NCBI GenBank assembly: GCA_019022495.1
Contig: JAFEKR010000011.1
Span: 1,364,001-1,428,000, forward strand
From: Epichloe hybrida
Lineage: Eukaryota; Ascomycota; Sordariomycetes; Hypocreales; Clavicipitaceae
Direction of reading: 5' to 3'
DNA: 64,000 nucleotides
In this document: piece after piece, positions 22,207 through 34,629 of the stretch
Position numbering within the stretch: the stretch's first letter is position 1
Layout: each line of letters begins with the position of its first letter
Program-made: the position numbers and the translations under genes
The notes under the pieces: generated by a model
Told to the model about the DNA's origin: nothing
Databases searched by the model: none
The model's input: the letters and a program-made list of their open reading frames with translations, nothing else

Positions 22207-22859
22207 TCTTGAATGATGCAAGGGCCGCACGCCTTTCTCTCTTTAGCAGAGGTCGGCATGTGCAAATGGGCCGCCCAGGTGAACTGCATCTGCACCTTTG
22301 TTGGCGAGCGACAAGGTAAACAACTGACACTGCCGGCTATAGATGCACAGGGGTCGTTGGTGCGGGTTGGGCCGTTCAATCAATCGTGGTCTCACTGGTC
22401 TCAGTGGTCTGGTGGCAGATGGTGGCAGATGGTGGCAGATGTTGCGAGTCAAGAAAGAAGTCAGCAAGCAACCTGAGCACTGCGCCCGCCCGCCCACCGT
22501 CTCCTTGTCGTCCGTCTCCTGCCTGTCGCCTCCTGTCGCCTCCTGTCCCCACCGTCAACGTCCAACATCCGTCAACTTGTCACACAAACCCCTCCTCCTC
22601 TTCCTCCACCCGTTCTGAGCCCCTCGCTCACTTGTTCCTGAGGGTAGCGTCGCCTCCTTTCCTTCCACGCCACCCAAATACTCTTGACTGTTTTAAACAG
22701 CTGTGAAGCTCGTTGTATCATCGTATCATCGAATTCGCCCGCCGTCCCGCGCAACCAGATATCCCGTGACGGGCATCCGTCCTAGGCCTTTTAGCCTCGC
22801 CTCTTCTCAGCATCATTACTCCTGAGTCCTGACGCCTTCGCCCTGCCTTCAAATCCAAA
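22207..22859. promoter_or_regulatory. Divergent promoter region between the antiporter and MOB2 genes
   Basis: Two divergent genes share these 653 bp. They include three perfect copies of GGTGGCAGAT (22411-22440) and, 70 bp further on, a run of CCTGTCGCCT-like units (about 22515-22550). The final 150 bp before the MOB2 start are C/T-rich. Which gene the repeats serve is unknown. Confidence 0.55.
22411..22440. repeat. Three perfect tandem copies of GGTGGCAGAT
   Basis: Three identical decamers are read directly, about one helical turn each, in the divergent promoter region. Operator-like geometry is possible but unproven. Confidence 0.9.
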
Positions 22860-24607
22860 ATGTCGAACCTCTTCTCAGGGATGTAAGTTGCCTTGTCTTC
22901 TTATCTTTTGGAAACTGCATCTATCCCATTCAAGGAGGACACTGTCGACGAATTTCGTGACTCCTGTTGCAGGCTGGAGATTTCTGTTCTACGTATGTAT
23001 GGGAGCGGTGAGTCGGTTATTCGCGGGACGAGTGTCTCCCCGTGCTACATGGGTATTCGACAGAAGCTTTCACAGACTTTCGGAGGAATTGAGTGCTTCG
23101 GGCCTTTGCTGCAGCACCATCTTCTTGAGTCGACTCCCTAGGAAGTGACAAAACATGTAGCCGAAGCAGCAGGTCAGCGGCCGCCATTTTCTAGAGGCAA
23201 CTGGAATGACGGATGCCGAATCGCTTCCAGGTAGCAGGGCATTTGCACCTCGTCATTCTGGCTTCGGGATTCTGATGTTTCGTCTTCGAAACATCCTCTC
23301 ATGACTCTGCTCTCAGTTCACTCGCCACCGGGCCAACGCCGCGACCTTCCAATGCTATGGTGAATAGATCAGTTGGCCATGGCCATTTCAATCTCCCAGC
23401 GCAGGATACCAGCTTAGATGGAATAACCATGGTGGAAATCGAGAATGCGGGAGGTCGCTAACTTGGCAAATTTTCAGAAATGCGCGATTTCGCGGCGGTT
23501 CCGCCAAGCCCACTGGCCAGAAAAGCCCATCCCCGTCAACGGGTGGTCCACCGGCGCCCATAGACACAACCTCTCAAGGAAGTCAATCGTCGACGACCCT
23601 CGCCCCCAAAGTCCCTCCACTGCCAAATTCTCCGTCTCTCGCCCAAACGATCGGCATGGATGAATCCAGTGGTGTCATGTCTAGCGGCGACGACATCATC
23701 AACAACTACACGCTACCCCGGCCGCTACCGATGTGGCTGAATGCCAACTACGTCAAACACATTGTCAAGGGAAATTTCATGACTTTAAGCGCTCGGCCGA
23801 AGACAGTTGAGCAAGGAGAGTGGATTGCTCACCAAGGTACGCGAATATTGGCCGCAGCATAGTGTGCCGCATAATCTAACAGCTAGAACCAGTTATTGAA
23901 CATTATCGCAATCTATGGAACTTTGTGCGAGTTGTGCATGAGAAGGAGGAGGATGGCACGAGTATTTGCAACCCCACTAGTTGCCCTCGCATGTCAGCTG
24001 GAGCGTAAGTTCTGCCATGGCCAGGATCATTCCGAAGAAGAGTGCTTACAAGTTGCTTAGGAATCACTCCTTCACATGGCTCAACAACAGAAGAGAGCCT
24101 GTCGAACTCCCAGCATACGAGTACATGACATTGATGCAGCGCTGGATCTCTGGCAAGATTGACGACACAAACATCTTCCCTACGGACCCGTCCGGTGTAT
24201 CATATGCTCACAACCCTAGCATCACCACCACGCCGTTGTCACAGCTGACCAACCCAGGGGAGTCTGACTATATTGGCAAGCGCTCAGGATTCCCCGAAAA
24301 GTTTTTTGACATTTGTCAAATGATTTTCCGGCAAATGTTTCGCGTCTATGCTCACCTCTACTGGGCGCATTTCACCGAGCCATTCTACCACCTCAACCTG
24401 GAGAAGCAATTGAATAGTTGCTTCTCTCATTTCTTACTGACAGCTACTGCTCTTGACATGCTCAAGCCGCAAGAATTGGAGCCAATGCAGGCCCTGATTG
24501 ACCTCTGGGCAGCCAATGGGACCTTCCCACCAGAGTCAAAGGCCTACGAGTACGCCAATTTGCGTGCTGGCGAACGACTGCTTCAGTTGTCTGCAGTGCC
24601 TCAATAG
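22860..24607 (+). CDS. MOB2-type kinase activator (NDR/LATS kinase coactivator)
   Basis: MOB2 proteins bind and activate NDR kinases (Cbk1, COT-1, Orb6) that control polarised growth, septation and wall integrity. The exons are join(22860..22882,23478..23836,23893..24004,24061..24607), giving 346 residues. The 595-bp first intron follows only eight codons (MSNLFSG and a split codon); its GCTAAC branch and TTTTCAG acceptor at 23477 are clear. An N-terminal Ser/Pro-rich tail (about 20-85) precedes the Mob domain: LPMWLNANYVKHIVKGNF, VIEHYRNLWNFVRVVHE, the Cys of ICNPTSCPRMSAG, SFTWLNNRREPVELPAYEY, and FRQMFRVYAHLYWAHFTEPFYHL with the His residues. The Cys2His2 zinc site of the family is present. 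An insertion rich in Asn/Thr/Pro (about 220-255) is typical of fungal MOB2 as opposed to MOB1. Confidence 0.9.
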
Positions 24608-27295
24608 AGAACATTATTGTGTTAGTCTCATTGTGCTTTTTCGAGGATTTTAGGGACAGCATCTACGCTCATGTGACGTAGTAGCATGGCCCTTGCGTGC
24701 ATAGGCGAAATGGACACGTACTTGTAACAAACATTTTCTGGCGACTTTTTCAAGTTGGATTTGTCCGCTGCGGGCCAGAGGAGCTGCGAGATGGAGTTTC
24801 GATAATCGGCATAGTAACGCGCAGTGAAAAAGGAATGGAGCGGCAGGGAGGGGGAGACAGCATATGGACCATTCAACTCTAGGCGTGTAAGTATTTGTTG
24901 GCTGAGATATAAAACCGTAAATGCGGCGATGGAATTCGGGGACCGTTCTTTTTTTTTCTTTTTTTTTTCTCTTCCCAGCCAGCTTACACTGGGACCAAAA
25001 TCGAATGTTCAACTCCTCTTTCTGTCCCCAAGTATGTCTTTGCTCGCAGCCAGACGTCTAGAGGCAAAACTGCATTTTCCTAGTCATCCAATTCATCAGA
25101 ATCAAGGATATAGATAGGATGCACTTCCAACGCCGGTGTTATCCTCTAGAATTCTTGCATTCCCACGCTTCTCCTTTGTCACCGCTAGACACCAACGACC
25201 CGTCCCGTCCCATGCGAATGCGACGGGTTGAAGGAGCGGACTAACTCGTTGCGGCGGGCAAAGATGTCTATTTAGGCAAAGGTGGTGCAAAACACGATTC
25301 GATGCATGTGCTATTGGCTGATGAAACATTGCTCAAAAGGGGTGGCTGTGGTCGCGTTCAGCCTTTGAAAAAAAGCAAGTCCCTCGCCGCGGCAAGTAGT
25401 GATCACGATGGCGTTTTTCTTGATCTTCATTCCTCTTCTATTGTCATTTAACCCCCCCCCCCCCCCCTTCTTTTTTTTGGGAGGCTGAGAGAGAATATGA
25501 TATATTGGAGTTTAATGAAATGGCATCGCAATTCGCATCTGATCCAACATCTCGACAGATGGAGCGCCTTGATGGTCTGGACGGAGTGTAGGCAGGCAGG
25601 GAGGTCATGATTGGATTCGCATACCATTCTTGCACAGATGATATCATATTTTGGGGAACTATGGCTGGACTGTTTTCTGCTCGCCCCATCCAGCCTCCAT
25701 CTGCAAGACTTGCAGTTGCGGAAATTACGTGCTCAATCCGTGAGTGTATGAGCCATCTTGTCTAGTCCAAGGAACGAACCACGACGGTTTTGACTTGGCG
25801 GGGTCAAATGTTCGTCAACTACGACTTTTTCACCACGTGATGATGAAGGCTTTGACGGAACATCATCTGCTGATCCTCTACAGCCGCTTCAGTCGCCGCG
25901 GGCCTCTCGGTCTCGCCATGGCGTGTGGTCGTTGTAATCATGTCACCGAGCCCATACCATCGCCAACCGAACTCGGGCTAGTATTAACTCCGTACTGCGT
26001 TACATATTTGTACAGAATACTCCGGACATGCGTATGCACTCATTGAGCTTACCCACCTGGAGGCCGAGGCCGAGACGGGCTGATGCTAGCTGGTATCTTC
26101 AGAGAGGCGGTTAATTAACAGGAGCTCGCGCGGCGGCGCGAGAGAGGAACTCGGACCGGTGTGTCATGCCAAAAGCTCTGGATAGGTTTCAGACACAGAC
26201 GGACACAGGCCAGTGCGGGCAGGGCGATTGGGCGGTCATATGTCGAAGCGTGGACATTTTTTTTAGCAAATGGAGTGACTGTTTGTTACTTTGAAGCTGC
26301 GCCCAACAGAACATGCCTTTCTCGCAGGGCCACGATGGAAAGGGGGCAAGGCAGCCTGCCCGAGAGCAAGCAATGGCTGCGGCATCATCGATGATCGATC
26401 GAAAAGACCGGGGGGGAGTCGATGCCTAACACAAAAAGGGGCTGAGAGGGCGATCCCATCGGGAGATACAAAGGCTCAGTTGAAAACGGGGTGAAATGAG
26501 AATCAACACACCGACTAATCCGTATTCCGTAGACAAAGGGGTTTGGCATGCGGTGACTAGGCCGGCCATCATGCGGCCATGAGGCAGTCGGCCAAAGTGG
26601 CGGCCCCATCGAGAATCCAGAATCCCATCTCATCCGGACTGGTCGTACTGTTGCCGCCGGCTCCCCCCTAATTGAGGTTTGAGCAAGGGACTCTGAATGG
26701 CGGCAAGCAAGAGGGAGCTCTCATCAGACTCGAGAGCCGGACTCAGGATACCTCAGGCGGACGTGACGTGCGAGGGGACTAAAATCGGACAATCACGTCG
26801 CACTTTGAGAGGGGGGAGATGGCGCGACGGGGTCAGGTGGTGGTTGTCGACCAATTTATTCATGTATCTATTACGCATGACACCCACTGCTTGCATGCAT
26901 ACCACAATGCGTTACCGAAAAAAAAAAAAAAAAACAGCTGCTCGGTTTAAAGAGGCCGGCCAAAAAACGTGTTTGCGAATCAGAGGAGCTACAGTGTATC
27001 TTTCCCTGCGTTTTAGCTGCGGGAGTACCTCTTCCGTTTTAGGCCTAGTTTGATTTTTTATTCCTCCGCACTCCGTACTGCGCGTTTACTTTAGTTGTCG
27101 AGGTTATCGCAGCCTCACATTGCAGCTTCAAATCTGAGGCATCACCCTCGTCATCCCCTCTTTGCTTGTTATCGCTCATGGTAGGATTTTTTGAAGATGT
27201 AGATACACTTTTTGACAGATTCGAAGCTTATAATGAGCTTCCTTTTTCCCTCTGCTAGATTTCCTAGATAGTAATTCATCCATCGTCTCTTCTTG
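24608..27295. other. Intergenic region before the transposon island, no supported gene
   Basis: These 2.7 kb have normal base composition and no recognisable coding sequence. Open frames are all under about 120 codons and resemble nothing. There are homopolymer runs (T/C-rich at 24947-24972, C16 at about 25451-25466, an A-run at 26919-26934) and several TACGGAGTAC-like words (around 25985-26035 and 26519). The last part contains one arm of a direct repeat that recurs beyond the island. Confidence 0.5.
26994..27090 (+). repeat. Left arm of an imperfect direct repeat flanking the island locus
   Basis: The stretch aligns by eye with 51485-51600 in the same orientation. Shared words are GTATCTT-CCCT, ACCTCTTCCG-TTTAGGCCTAG (27028-27048), TTTTTTATT, and TACTGCGCGTTTAC (27076-27089). 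The right arm carries an extra T-rich insertion. Without the Harbinger island the two arms would be about 1 kb apart, with the broken open frame between them. What the repeat derives from is unknown. Confidence 0.65.
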
Positions 27296-27558
27296 TCACT
27301 CTTTTACATCGTCCACGTCACTCTGATCGCATAGCCCGAAATAATTGCCAGATGCAGACCAGCTGTTTTCTAGGAGATTAATTGGGAGATGCGTGTTGCC
27401 ATGAGCACAATGGCAATCAATTCCAAAATGGTAGTCGTCCAGCCAACCTCCTAATATTTTGCCGCCGCCTAACGTGTCTTGGCAATAGGTCAGGAGCGTT
27501 TTGTTTACGTCATTGCGTATCCAGTCGTCTTTGTCTGTGGCAATAGAAGATCGGCCCG
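27296..27558 (-). pseudogene. 3' part of a small open frame split by the Harbinger transposon
   Basis: The minus strand is open from the left transposon edge to a stop at 27296. The segment is about 88 codons, Asp/Leu/Asn-rich, with four cysteines (YCQDT, DCHCAHG, GLCDQ). If the transposon and one TAA copy are removed, this frame continues without a break into 51000-51090. I do not recognise the family. The composition and the hydrophobic lead-in on the other side would fit a small secreted protein. The frame also reads out into the transposon end, but that part is terminal-repeat sequence. Confidence 0.4.
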
Positions 27559-27561
27559 TAA
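27559..27561. repeat. Target-site duplication TAA, left (Harbinger)
   Basis: TAA directly precedes the left terminal inverted repeat and recurs at 51000-51002 directly after the right one. A three-base, T/A-containing duplication is the hallmark of PIF/Harbinger transposons. Confidence 0.85.
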
Positions 27562-27595
27562 GGGCCTGATCCACGAGCCGGTGCAAACTTTGCAC
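27562..27595 (+). repeat. Left terminal inverted repeat, 34 bp, of the Harbinger element
   Basis: The sequence is identical to the reverse complement of 50966-50999 over 34 bases. It contains the near-palindrome GTGCAAACTTTGCAC at its inner end. Just inside, the two ends diverge. Confidence 0.93.
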
Positions 27596-27820
27596 GAGTG
27601 CAAAATGCATATAAGCGGACGCGCTAGCCATTTTTATTAGCTAAGATCCATAGAAATTTATAGAACTTTATCTAAATTACATAAATACCATAACTACCCT
27701 TATTTATAATATATCTTTTTGACTAGGGCCGCGTAAATGCTTACAATAGGCTTAGATACTAAGAAAAAAGCGAATTCTACTATTTTCTAGGTATAAACTA
27801 TACACTTTATATTATACCTA

Positions 27821-27851
27821 GGTAAAGTTTACACTAGTGTAAAGTTTACAC
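27821..27851. repeat. Subterminal repeats resembling RIP-decayed copies of the inverted-repeat core
   Basis: Two close copies, GTAAAGTTTACAC and GTGTAAAGTTTACAC, match the inner repeat core GTGCAAAGTTTGCAC with each C or G change being a transition to T or A. Subterminal copies of end motifs are known transposase-binding sites in other DNA transposons. Their role here is inferred. Confidence 0.5.
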
Positions 27852-28126
27852 CTAGCTATAAGCTATAATAATGTTTCTTAGGGTCTATAACCTCTTAATT
27901 AATTAATTTATTATAAATAAAGACGCTAATAATAACCTTTAGCTTGTGATATTAATTTTATAGTGTTTTTAAAAGCTAGGCTTACTATAAAGAGCCCTGT
28001 ATAGGCTATATTGCCTCTGTGAGCATATTAACCATAATGATAATGCTTGTAATACCCTCCTTAGCCTTAGAGGCGCCTAGGCATTGCTAATAGTATTATA
28101 GGAGCTTTGTAAATATATCCTTTAAT

Positions 28127-28131
28127 CTATA
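28127..28131. repeat. Target-site duplication CTATA, left (Copia A1)
   Basis: CTATA directly precedes the left LTR of copy A1 and is repeated at 34888-34892 after the right LTR, a 5-bp duplication as expected for LTR retroelements. Confidence 0.88.
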
Positions 28132-28389
28132 TGTTGGATGCACCAAGGTCCTGCGCAGGTAATAAATCCCGTATAAATTCGAAGTTAATAATAGATAGTT
28201 TAATAGCTAGGAAAGAGGGAGAAGAGAGGGAAAGTCTAGATGCTAGAAAAGTAAGCGAAATCCGTATATAAGGCATAAAAGGGGGTGGCGAATTAATATA
28301 GCTAATTATATCGCGTGCATCGCGCTAGACCCATAATTAGTCTAGTCTTTAGCCACGATTAAACCAATGAAAATCCGAAGGAATTAACA
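28132..28389 (-). repeat. LTR of Copia A1 (left; 3' LTR in element orientation), 258 bp
   Basis: It begins TGTTGGATGC and ends TTAACA. It matches 34630-34887 over its whole length, differing essentially only by transitions. Confidence 0.93.
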
Positions 28390-28905
28390 CTAGTAATCTC
28401 TCTTTTTCCTTTGTGGCTAAAGAGCTTAAAAACGCAATAAAAATTAGATTAAAGGAAAGTGTATATAAGTAAATCCCTTAATAGGAATCCGCTGCTCTAA
28501 TTAGCTATCGTGGCATTAGTTAATTAAATTAATCCATTATTCCTTGCCTAAGCTCCTGTTTCCTAATATTATAGGTCTCTTTACCTATCCTTTAATATAA
28601 ATTATTAATTCGTTTAAATTAATTAAAGAGGAAAGTAATGAATTTGGCAATGCTTTTATCATTGTATCTGCCGGATTATTGTTGCTGTTAATTCACCTGA
28701 CTTTGTAGATCTTATGCCTTTTATATAATTAATAAAGAGCTATAATATTAATTATTAGTCTTTTCTTCTTTATAGTTCCTAGCTTTATAAGACATTTGTA
28801 TAATAAAAAAGAATTAGTATAGAGAATCATAGGAATTCAAGGTATCTTTAATTAATCCGTGATCTAATGTAAAGTCATGGAAATCGCGTAGGTAATATCT
28901 GCGCC

Positions 28906-29127
28906 TTAAACTATGCTATATAACTCAGAGGTAAGCGCGCTATAAGTAACTCTCTTACTCTTTGTTAAGCTGTACGTAATGATGTTACCTTTTATAATAA
29001 AGGTATTATTATCTTGTATTATCTCGTTACTAATCATAATCACGTATCTAATCTGTGAGCTCAAATCCTTGTTGTTAGTAAGCAATCCATTTACGAATAT
29101 AAAGAGCTTTGCCTCTTTAAGAACCAA
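28906..29127 (-). pseudogene. Copia A1 RNase H fragment, longest surviving open frame of the island
   Basis: 73 codons remain open. The segment shows Copia RNase H features: LLTNNKDLSSQI where LxADAS/N-like acid residues are expected, IIKGNIITYS, SKRVTYSALTSELYSIV. Family copies have an intact Asp and the motif SxKxxRVTRSxxxSE. Here the acidic residue of the first motif reads Asn, as RIP would cause. It cannot encode an active enzyme. Confidence 0.85.
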
Positions 29128-29519
29128 AGGAATATATTATAGTCTACGTTATTAATTCTTAATCTGCTATTTAAGGTGTTTATTAAGGCATGTAATATCT
29201 TCCCTAGAGGGTTCTTAGTGTTAAGCTATAATTAAAAAGTTATATAAAGCCTCCGGTTAATATATAGTTATAATATAGCTTCCTCGTGCTTATTGCTTTA
29301 CATAATCTTGCTTTACTATTAAGGATTAAGGATTAACTTCCTTAATCTTTTAACTCTAACCTTTCTAGGTTAAGATTAGTAAATTATTAGTGTTCTAGGT
29401 TAAGATATAGCTATTAAAGATAAGGGGGTTCTTAGTGGTTGATTATTGCTTTTCTTTAGCTATGAAATTAGCCTTCTAGAGCTCTTTCTCTTCTTTTTAG
29501 AAGAAGTTATCGTTACTTA

Positions 29520-29900
29520 GGCCTAATATATTATTGGTTTGCATTCTAATAATGCTAAAGAGATTCTTATTATTTAGGGCTATGATTAATAAGCAGGGAT
29601 TGTAGGTTAAAGTTATTATATTAAGGTTATCCTTGTGGTAACGGAAGTACGTTGCCCACTAGTAGGTTCCGGCCTCTGTAATCCCGTAAAGAGGTCTGAT
29701 TAATTTAATTATAGTCCCTTCTAGAAAGAGATATGTAATTTGCTTTGGTAGTCTTACGATAATTAGCCTCGTTAGCATTGTGTGTAATTAAGTGTAAGCT
29801 TGTGTGATATTACGAATCCAAAGGTAAATGCCTCTTTTTCTTAATAATAGAGCGATAGCTACGATAAGTTATTAGCTTGCTTATTATATTATCAGCGATT
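29520..29900 (-). pseudogene. Copia A1 reverse transcriptase relic
   Basis: Translation on the minus strand with stops ignored gives recognisable RT blocks: LIVAIAL, then QAYT-like (ITQAYT), PEGT-like, RPLYGITEAGT and MQTNNILG. The two adjacent catalytic aspartates are both Asn, each explained by one G-to-A change. Several stops interrupt the frame. Confidence 0.85.
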
Positions 29901-32900
29901 GCGTTAGGATAAATTCCTTTCCTTTGTTATTATAGCCTTATATAACAAGATAAGATTTCTTATACAGCGAATCCGTTCCTTTGCCTTTAATCTCTCTAAC
30001 TATACAAGAATCGAAGATTCTATAACCTCTGTGCTTCGCTAGGTTAAACTTAACGAATTTAAACACATTACGAGCTTGTAGAGCGTTAATCTTAGCTTAA
30101 TTAGACTGCTTAAAGGGTTTTCCTAGGGTTGTGATCCTTCTTTCTTAGCGGAGCTAAAGGGCGAGGTTTTAATTAGCCTCTTCCTTTGCTATAAGGAATG
30201 CTATACTTAGCATCCCTCTAGTTATAATCTCTTAAATAAAGGCCTCCTCTTAATCTTTATTTATAAGTATATAGAGCTAAACTAGGCTAATATCCTTCTT
30301 AGGGCTATAAGGTCTTCTTTTCCTCACTTTTATTCCTTTAGGGCATAGCAATAAGTCTTTAACTTAATAGCTTCCCCTTAGGGCCTTTTAGGCTTTATAA
30401 GCCTCTTTATTAGACTCTCCTACACTTATAAATTACACTATAAGGGCCTTTCTTAGTCTCCCTTGCTTTCTCTTAGCTAGTATCTACTACTCTTTACTAT
30501 CTTCTATTAGAGAATCTCTTTTATTAGTAATAGTTAGTTATATAGTTGCTTCTTCCTTTACATTACTAGGCTTTATCTCCTGCTACTCTAGTCCCTTTAT
30601 AATATATAGGTCTTTATAATAAGGCTTTACTACTATAAAGCAGAACTTTACTAGGCTATAAGGCATATTAATAGTACAGGTCTCTCTATTAGTAGTAAGC
30701 AGCTTATATAAGCTATGCTAGCCACCTTTCTCTCTCTATATATATACATTAGCCTATAGGGGTAGCTAATGTATAGGTGCTATGTTAGGGCTATTCCGGG
30801 CTCTAAGGGCATTATAGACTTACTACAAAGCTAGAAGACATTAGACTTTATCTATTACCTTGTGAATTACCTTAGCATATTAAATAACAAAGACGCTTAG
30901 TAGTAACTTATCTATTATCTATAGGTAGCCTCTAAAGACTAGTATAGTTAGGATAATACTATTTAGGCTTGCAGAGTTGTTAATAGCCTTAATAGCTATT
31001 TAGAGGCATTACTCTAGCGCGAGATCTATTCTAATTAAGTCTATAATAATATTATAGGCTTAGCGTAAAGGTCTATAGTATCTCTTAACCTTTCTAATGC
31101 TATTGTAGGCTTTAATTAGCATCTTACTAGTTTTAATTAATATTAATTAAGTATAATATCTAAACTTAGCGAAAGTAAAGTTATTACTAGTATTATAGAT
31201 AATCTAATCTAGAGGTCTAAGATAAGTATTAATCTAACATTTGCGGATTATATCCTAGATATCTTAAGCCTTCTACTTCTTTAGATTAAGGAATTAGGCT
31301 ACCTAGAATAATATTGCTAAATTAATAATATAAAGCACTAGTCAGCTATCAATTTACACAATATTAACAATAATCTCATAGTTAAATTCGTGGTCATCTT
31401 TAATTGTAAACTTAAATCAACTAGGGGCCTTTCTATATATCTAGTAATAGTAGTAAACTTTAGTTAATTCCTTAATTACCTAGCGCTTAACTTTATAACT
31501 AGCTTAGTGAAGGATCTTTATAAGTTATTAAATAGACAAATAACTAAGTTAATAATATAATTAATAGATATCTCCTTCTAAAAGGTAAAAGGTAACTATT
31601 TCCTTTACTTCTAGTAACTACTAAGAATATCCCTATTATTACATAATAGGTATAGTCTTATTACCTTAGATAAGCACGTTAGCAAGGTTATTAATCTTGA
31701 CTTATATCTTATCTATATTAGTAATTAAGAAGAGAAAGGGGGTAGCTATATTAAGGACATAGAATTTAAGCTCTCTAAGTTCTATAGGCATATAAAGGAT
31801 TCCTCTTATAACTACTAATCTAGCGCTAAATATAATAATTTAGGGTTTATAAGGGGTTACCTTTAATAAAGGCATTAATCTTAATAAAGCCTTCACTTAT
31901 ACCTCTCCTATAGTTAACTTTCCTATAGCGCTAGTATTAGGTATAATCCCTCTAAAGACCTCTTTAGAATAGTATTCTTTAGAGATATAGTAAATTAAGC
32001 CTTTATTACACTCTTATAGCTTATAGAGCTCTTACCTAAGGAATACGTATTAGAAGGCTTAATTATTTAGGGTTATAAGAATATTAACATTAGCGGCATT
32101 ATAGTTAGTCTATAATCCAGAGCAGAAGAATTATATAATGCTTAGGTATACTATTAATAGTAGCTCCTCTATATTATTATTATTATCTTTAGCTTCTATA
32201 CAAGCTAAAAGATATAATTCCTAATTCTAACCTAAGCCTTTATTAGGCTTATTATTATCCTACCCTTTATAGGAGGTAAGGAATACCTAGAATCTTTTCT
32301 CTAAAGGGGGTATATAATATGTTTTACTAGCCTACTAGTAGTCCTTTTCCTTTTAATATTCTTTAGCAAAGTAATTAGAAAACTAGCAGCTGCTCTTACT
32401 ATATATAAAGCAGCGCTTAGTACTTAGCCTAGGGCTTTACCTATAATAGCTTCCTCTACTATAGGGGGATAATTACTATCTATACTAATAATTAGTAAAC
32501 ATAGCCTCTAGAGGGTCTCCTTATTAGTACTAAAGGTATTAGAAGGATTTCTTATTTAATTCCATAATAGTAATTACCTTATAGAGGTCTCTAGTAAGAC
32601 TCTTAAAGCCTATAGAGTATATATATTCCACTATCTAATATTTAGGCACACTAGCTATAGTATTTAAGGCCTACTTATAAAGTTTAGTATTTACTATCTT
32701 AGTAAGGTATAGGCCTTTGTAAATCTTCTTAAGGGTTAATAATATAATCTTAAGGCACTTAAGCTTACTTTTATTAGGGTTTCTCTTAATTATGCTCTTT
32801 AGCATTATACTACTCTATTTATAGTAATAGAATTACTAGTTACTTTCTATCTTAAAGCATTAATAAATATAAGTAATTATCTCTTTATAGGAATAGTTAT

Positions 32901-34629
32901 TCCTAAAAAGGTAATTAAGGTAGTATTGCTTAGTATTACCTATTAATATAATAGGGAAAGCCTTCTAATAATACATTTAAGGAAGGTTAATTCTATTACA
33001 CTTATTTTTAAAGAGCGTAATCTTTAGCGTTAAGAAGTTATATAGCTTTCTACTATAGTAATCATTATCCTTATATATCTTTGTAAGCTCTAAGATCTTC
33101 TTTGTAATCTAATCTTCGGAGGGGAATTACTATAAAGGCATAATTTATTATAAATAATAGTCCACTAGTTATTCTTAATAATAATTATCTAGATAGAGCT
33201 ATTAATATAATAGGGATTGTTATAGGGGTTCTTATAAGGGTTTAAGTAATCTCTAGGGTTAGGGAAGGTTAATTTCTAGGGTAGGTTATTAGGGCTGTTA
33301 ATATTAAGGCTCTAGGGGTTTAGAAGATTATAGTTATTCTTATAATCTTTCCTATAACTAAAGGGGTATTAAGGTTTAATAAAGCACTTCCTTAAGTAAT
33401 ACTAGGATTAAATATCCTAGGCCTTGCCTAATAAGGACGCCGTAATCTTATAAAGAATTACATAATTCTCTAATAATATCCTTAGATACCCTTTTAAAGG
33501 TATCTTTAGACTAGCCTTTAAAGTCTTCTTAGAATAATTCCTATAGGTTATTATCTCTCTATCCTTAATATTCACTAAGGTTAATAAATCTTACAATCTA
33601 GTTATTAAGCTTAAGCTACGTAGTAGTCTCTAGATCTAGCTTAACAGATTCTTTCTAGTTATATAAGAATTTATAAGTAAGCTATTAAAGGCATAAGGGT
33701 AATTCATACCTTTAAGGTCTCTTAGGGGTAATAATTAGAGCCTTGCTATTACTAGTAGCCCTTCCTCTTATAGAAGGTCTAGATTCCTTTACTATTTTCA
33801 ACTATAAAAGGAATATTACTAATTTGTTAGTTTTACTACTAATTAAGCTCCTGTGTTTGCCCATTACTATTACGAGGTTTTTCTTTCGCATTTCAGGAGC
33901 ATTATCGCTCTAATAAAATCAGAAGATTACAAAAATAGGAAAAACAGAAGAAAAAGCAGCAGAAGTAGCAAAAGTAATGATAAGAATAAAGCAATAAGAA
34001 TAAATCACTAGAGATAAAGAAAGTAATAGAAGTTCTAAAAGTAACTAGAAAATAACAGGAAAAGTAACAAGGGAATAATAGGAATTACTACTTCCTGTTT
34101 TTTATAAAAAGGAGAGAAGGAGATAATCTCTCTCTCTTGCTAATAAGCATAGGGCAAATAGCACTAATAATAAAGGGGGCAAAAAAAAATAAGCTATAGA
34201 TGCTTATATGAATAGATTTAAGGTCTGTTAGATAAAGGGAATATTTATAGAGAAATTATAAATATATTAGCTAGCTTAGCTAAGGTTGTTTAACGTTAGG
34301 TTTAAAATAAATGCCTCGCGGCAATAGATTTAGTTAGTTAGTTGGTTTTCTTATAATAGATAATAAAATTAACAATTAATAACAATATCCTAGATAGATA
34401 TAATAAAGTTATATCCCTAAGCCTAAGGGTTAATAGATTAATTCCTTAGAAGCCTAATAAGCCTATAACTAGGATTCTAGTCTCTTCCTTTAGCATACTT
34501 ATATAGTTATGCCTCTCTACCATAATAACCATTATAGTATAATAAGGGGTAGTAGTAGTAGTATCTATAGAAATATCTCTTCTTATGATACCTAGCTTAT
34601 CTATGGTTATAAAGTTAACTACTAATTAG

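Noticed and set aside
22411..22440. A CRISPR-like array
   Set aside because: The units are directly adjacent without spacers, only three in number, and the organism is a eukaryote.
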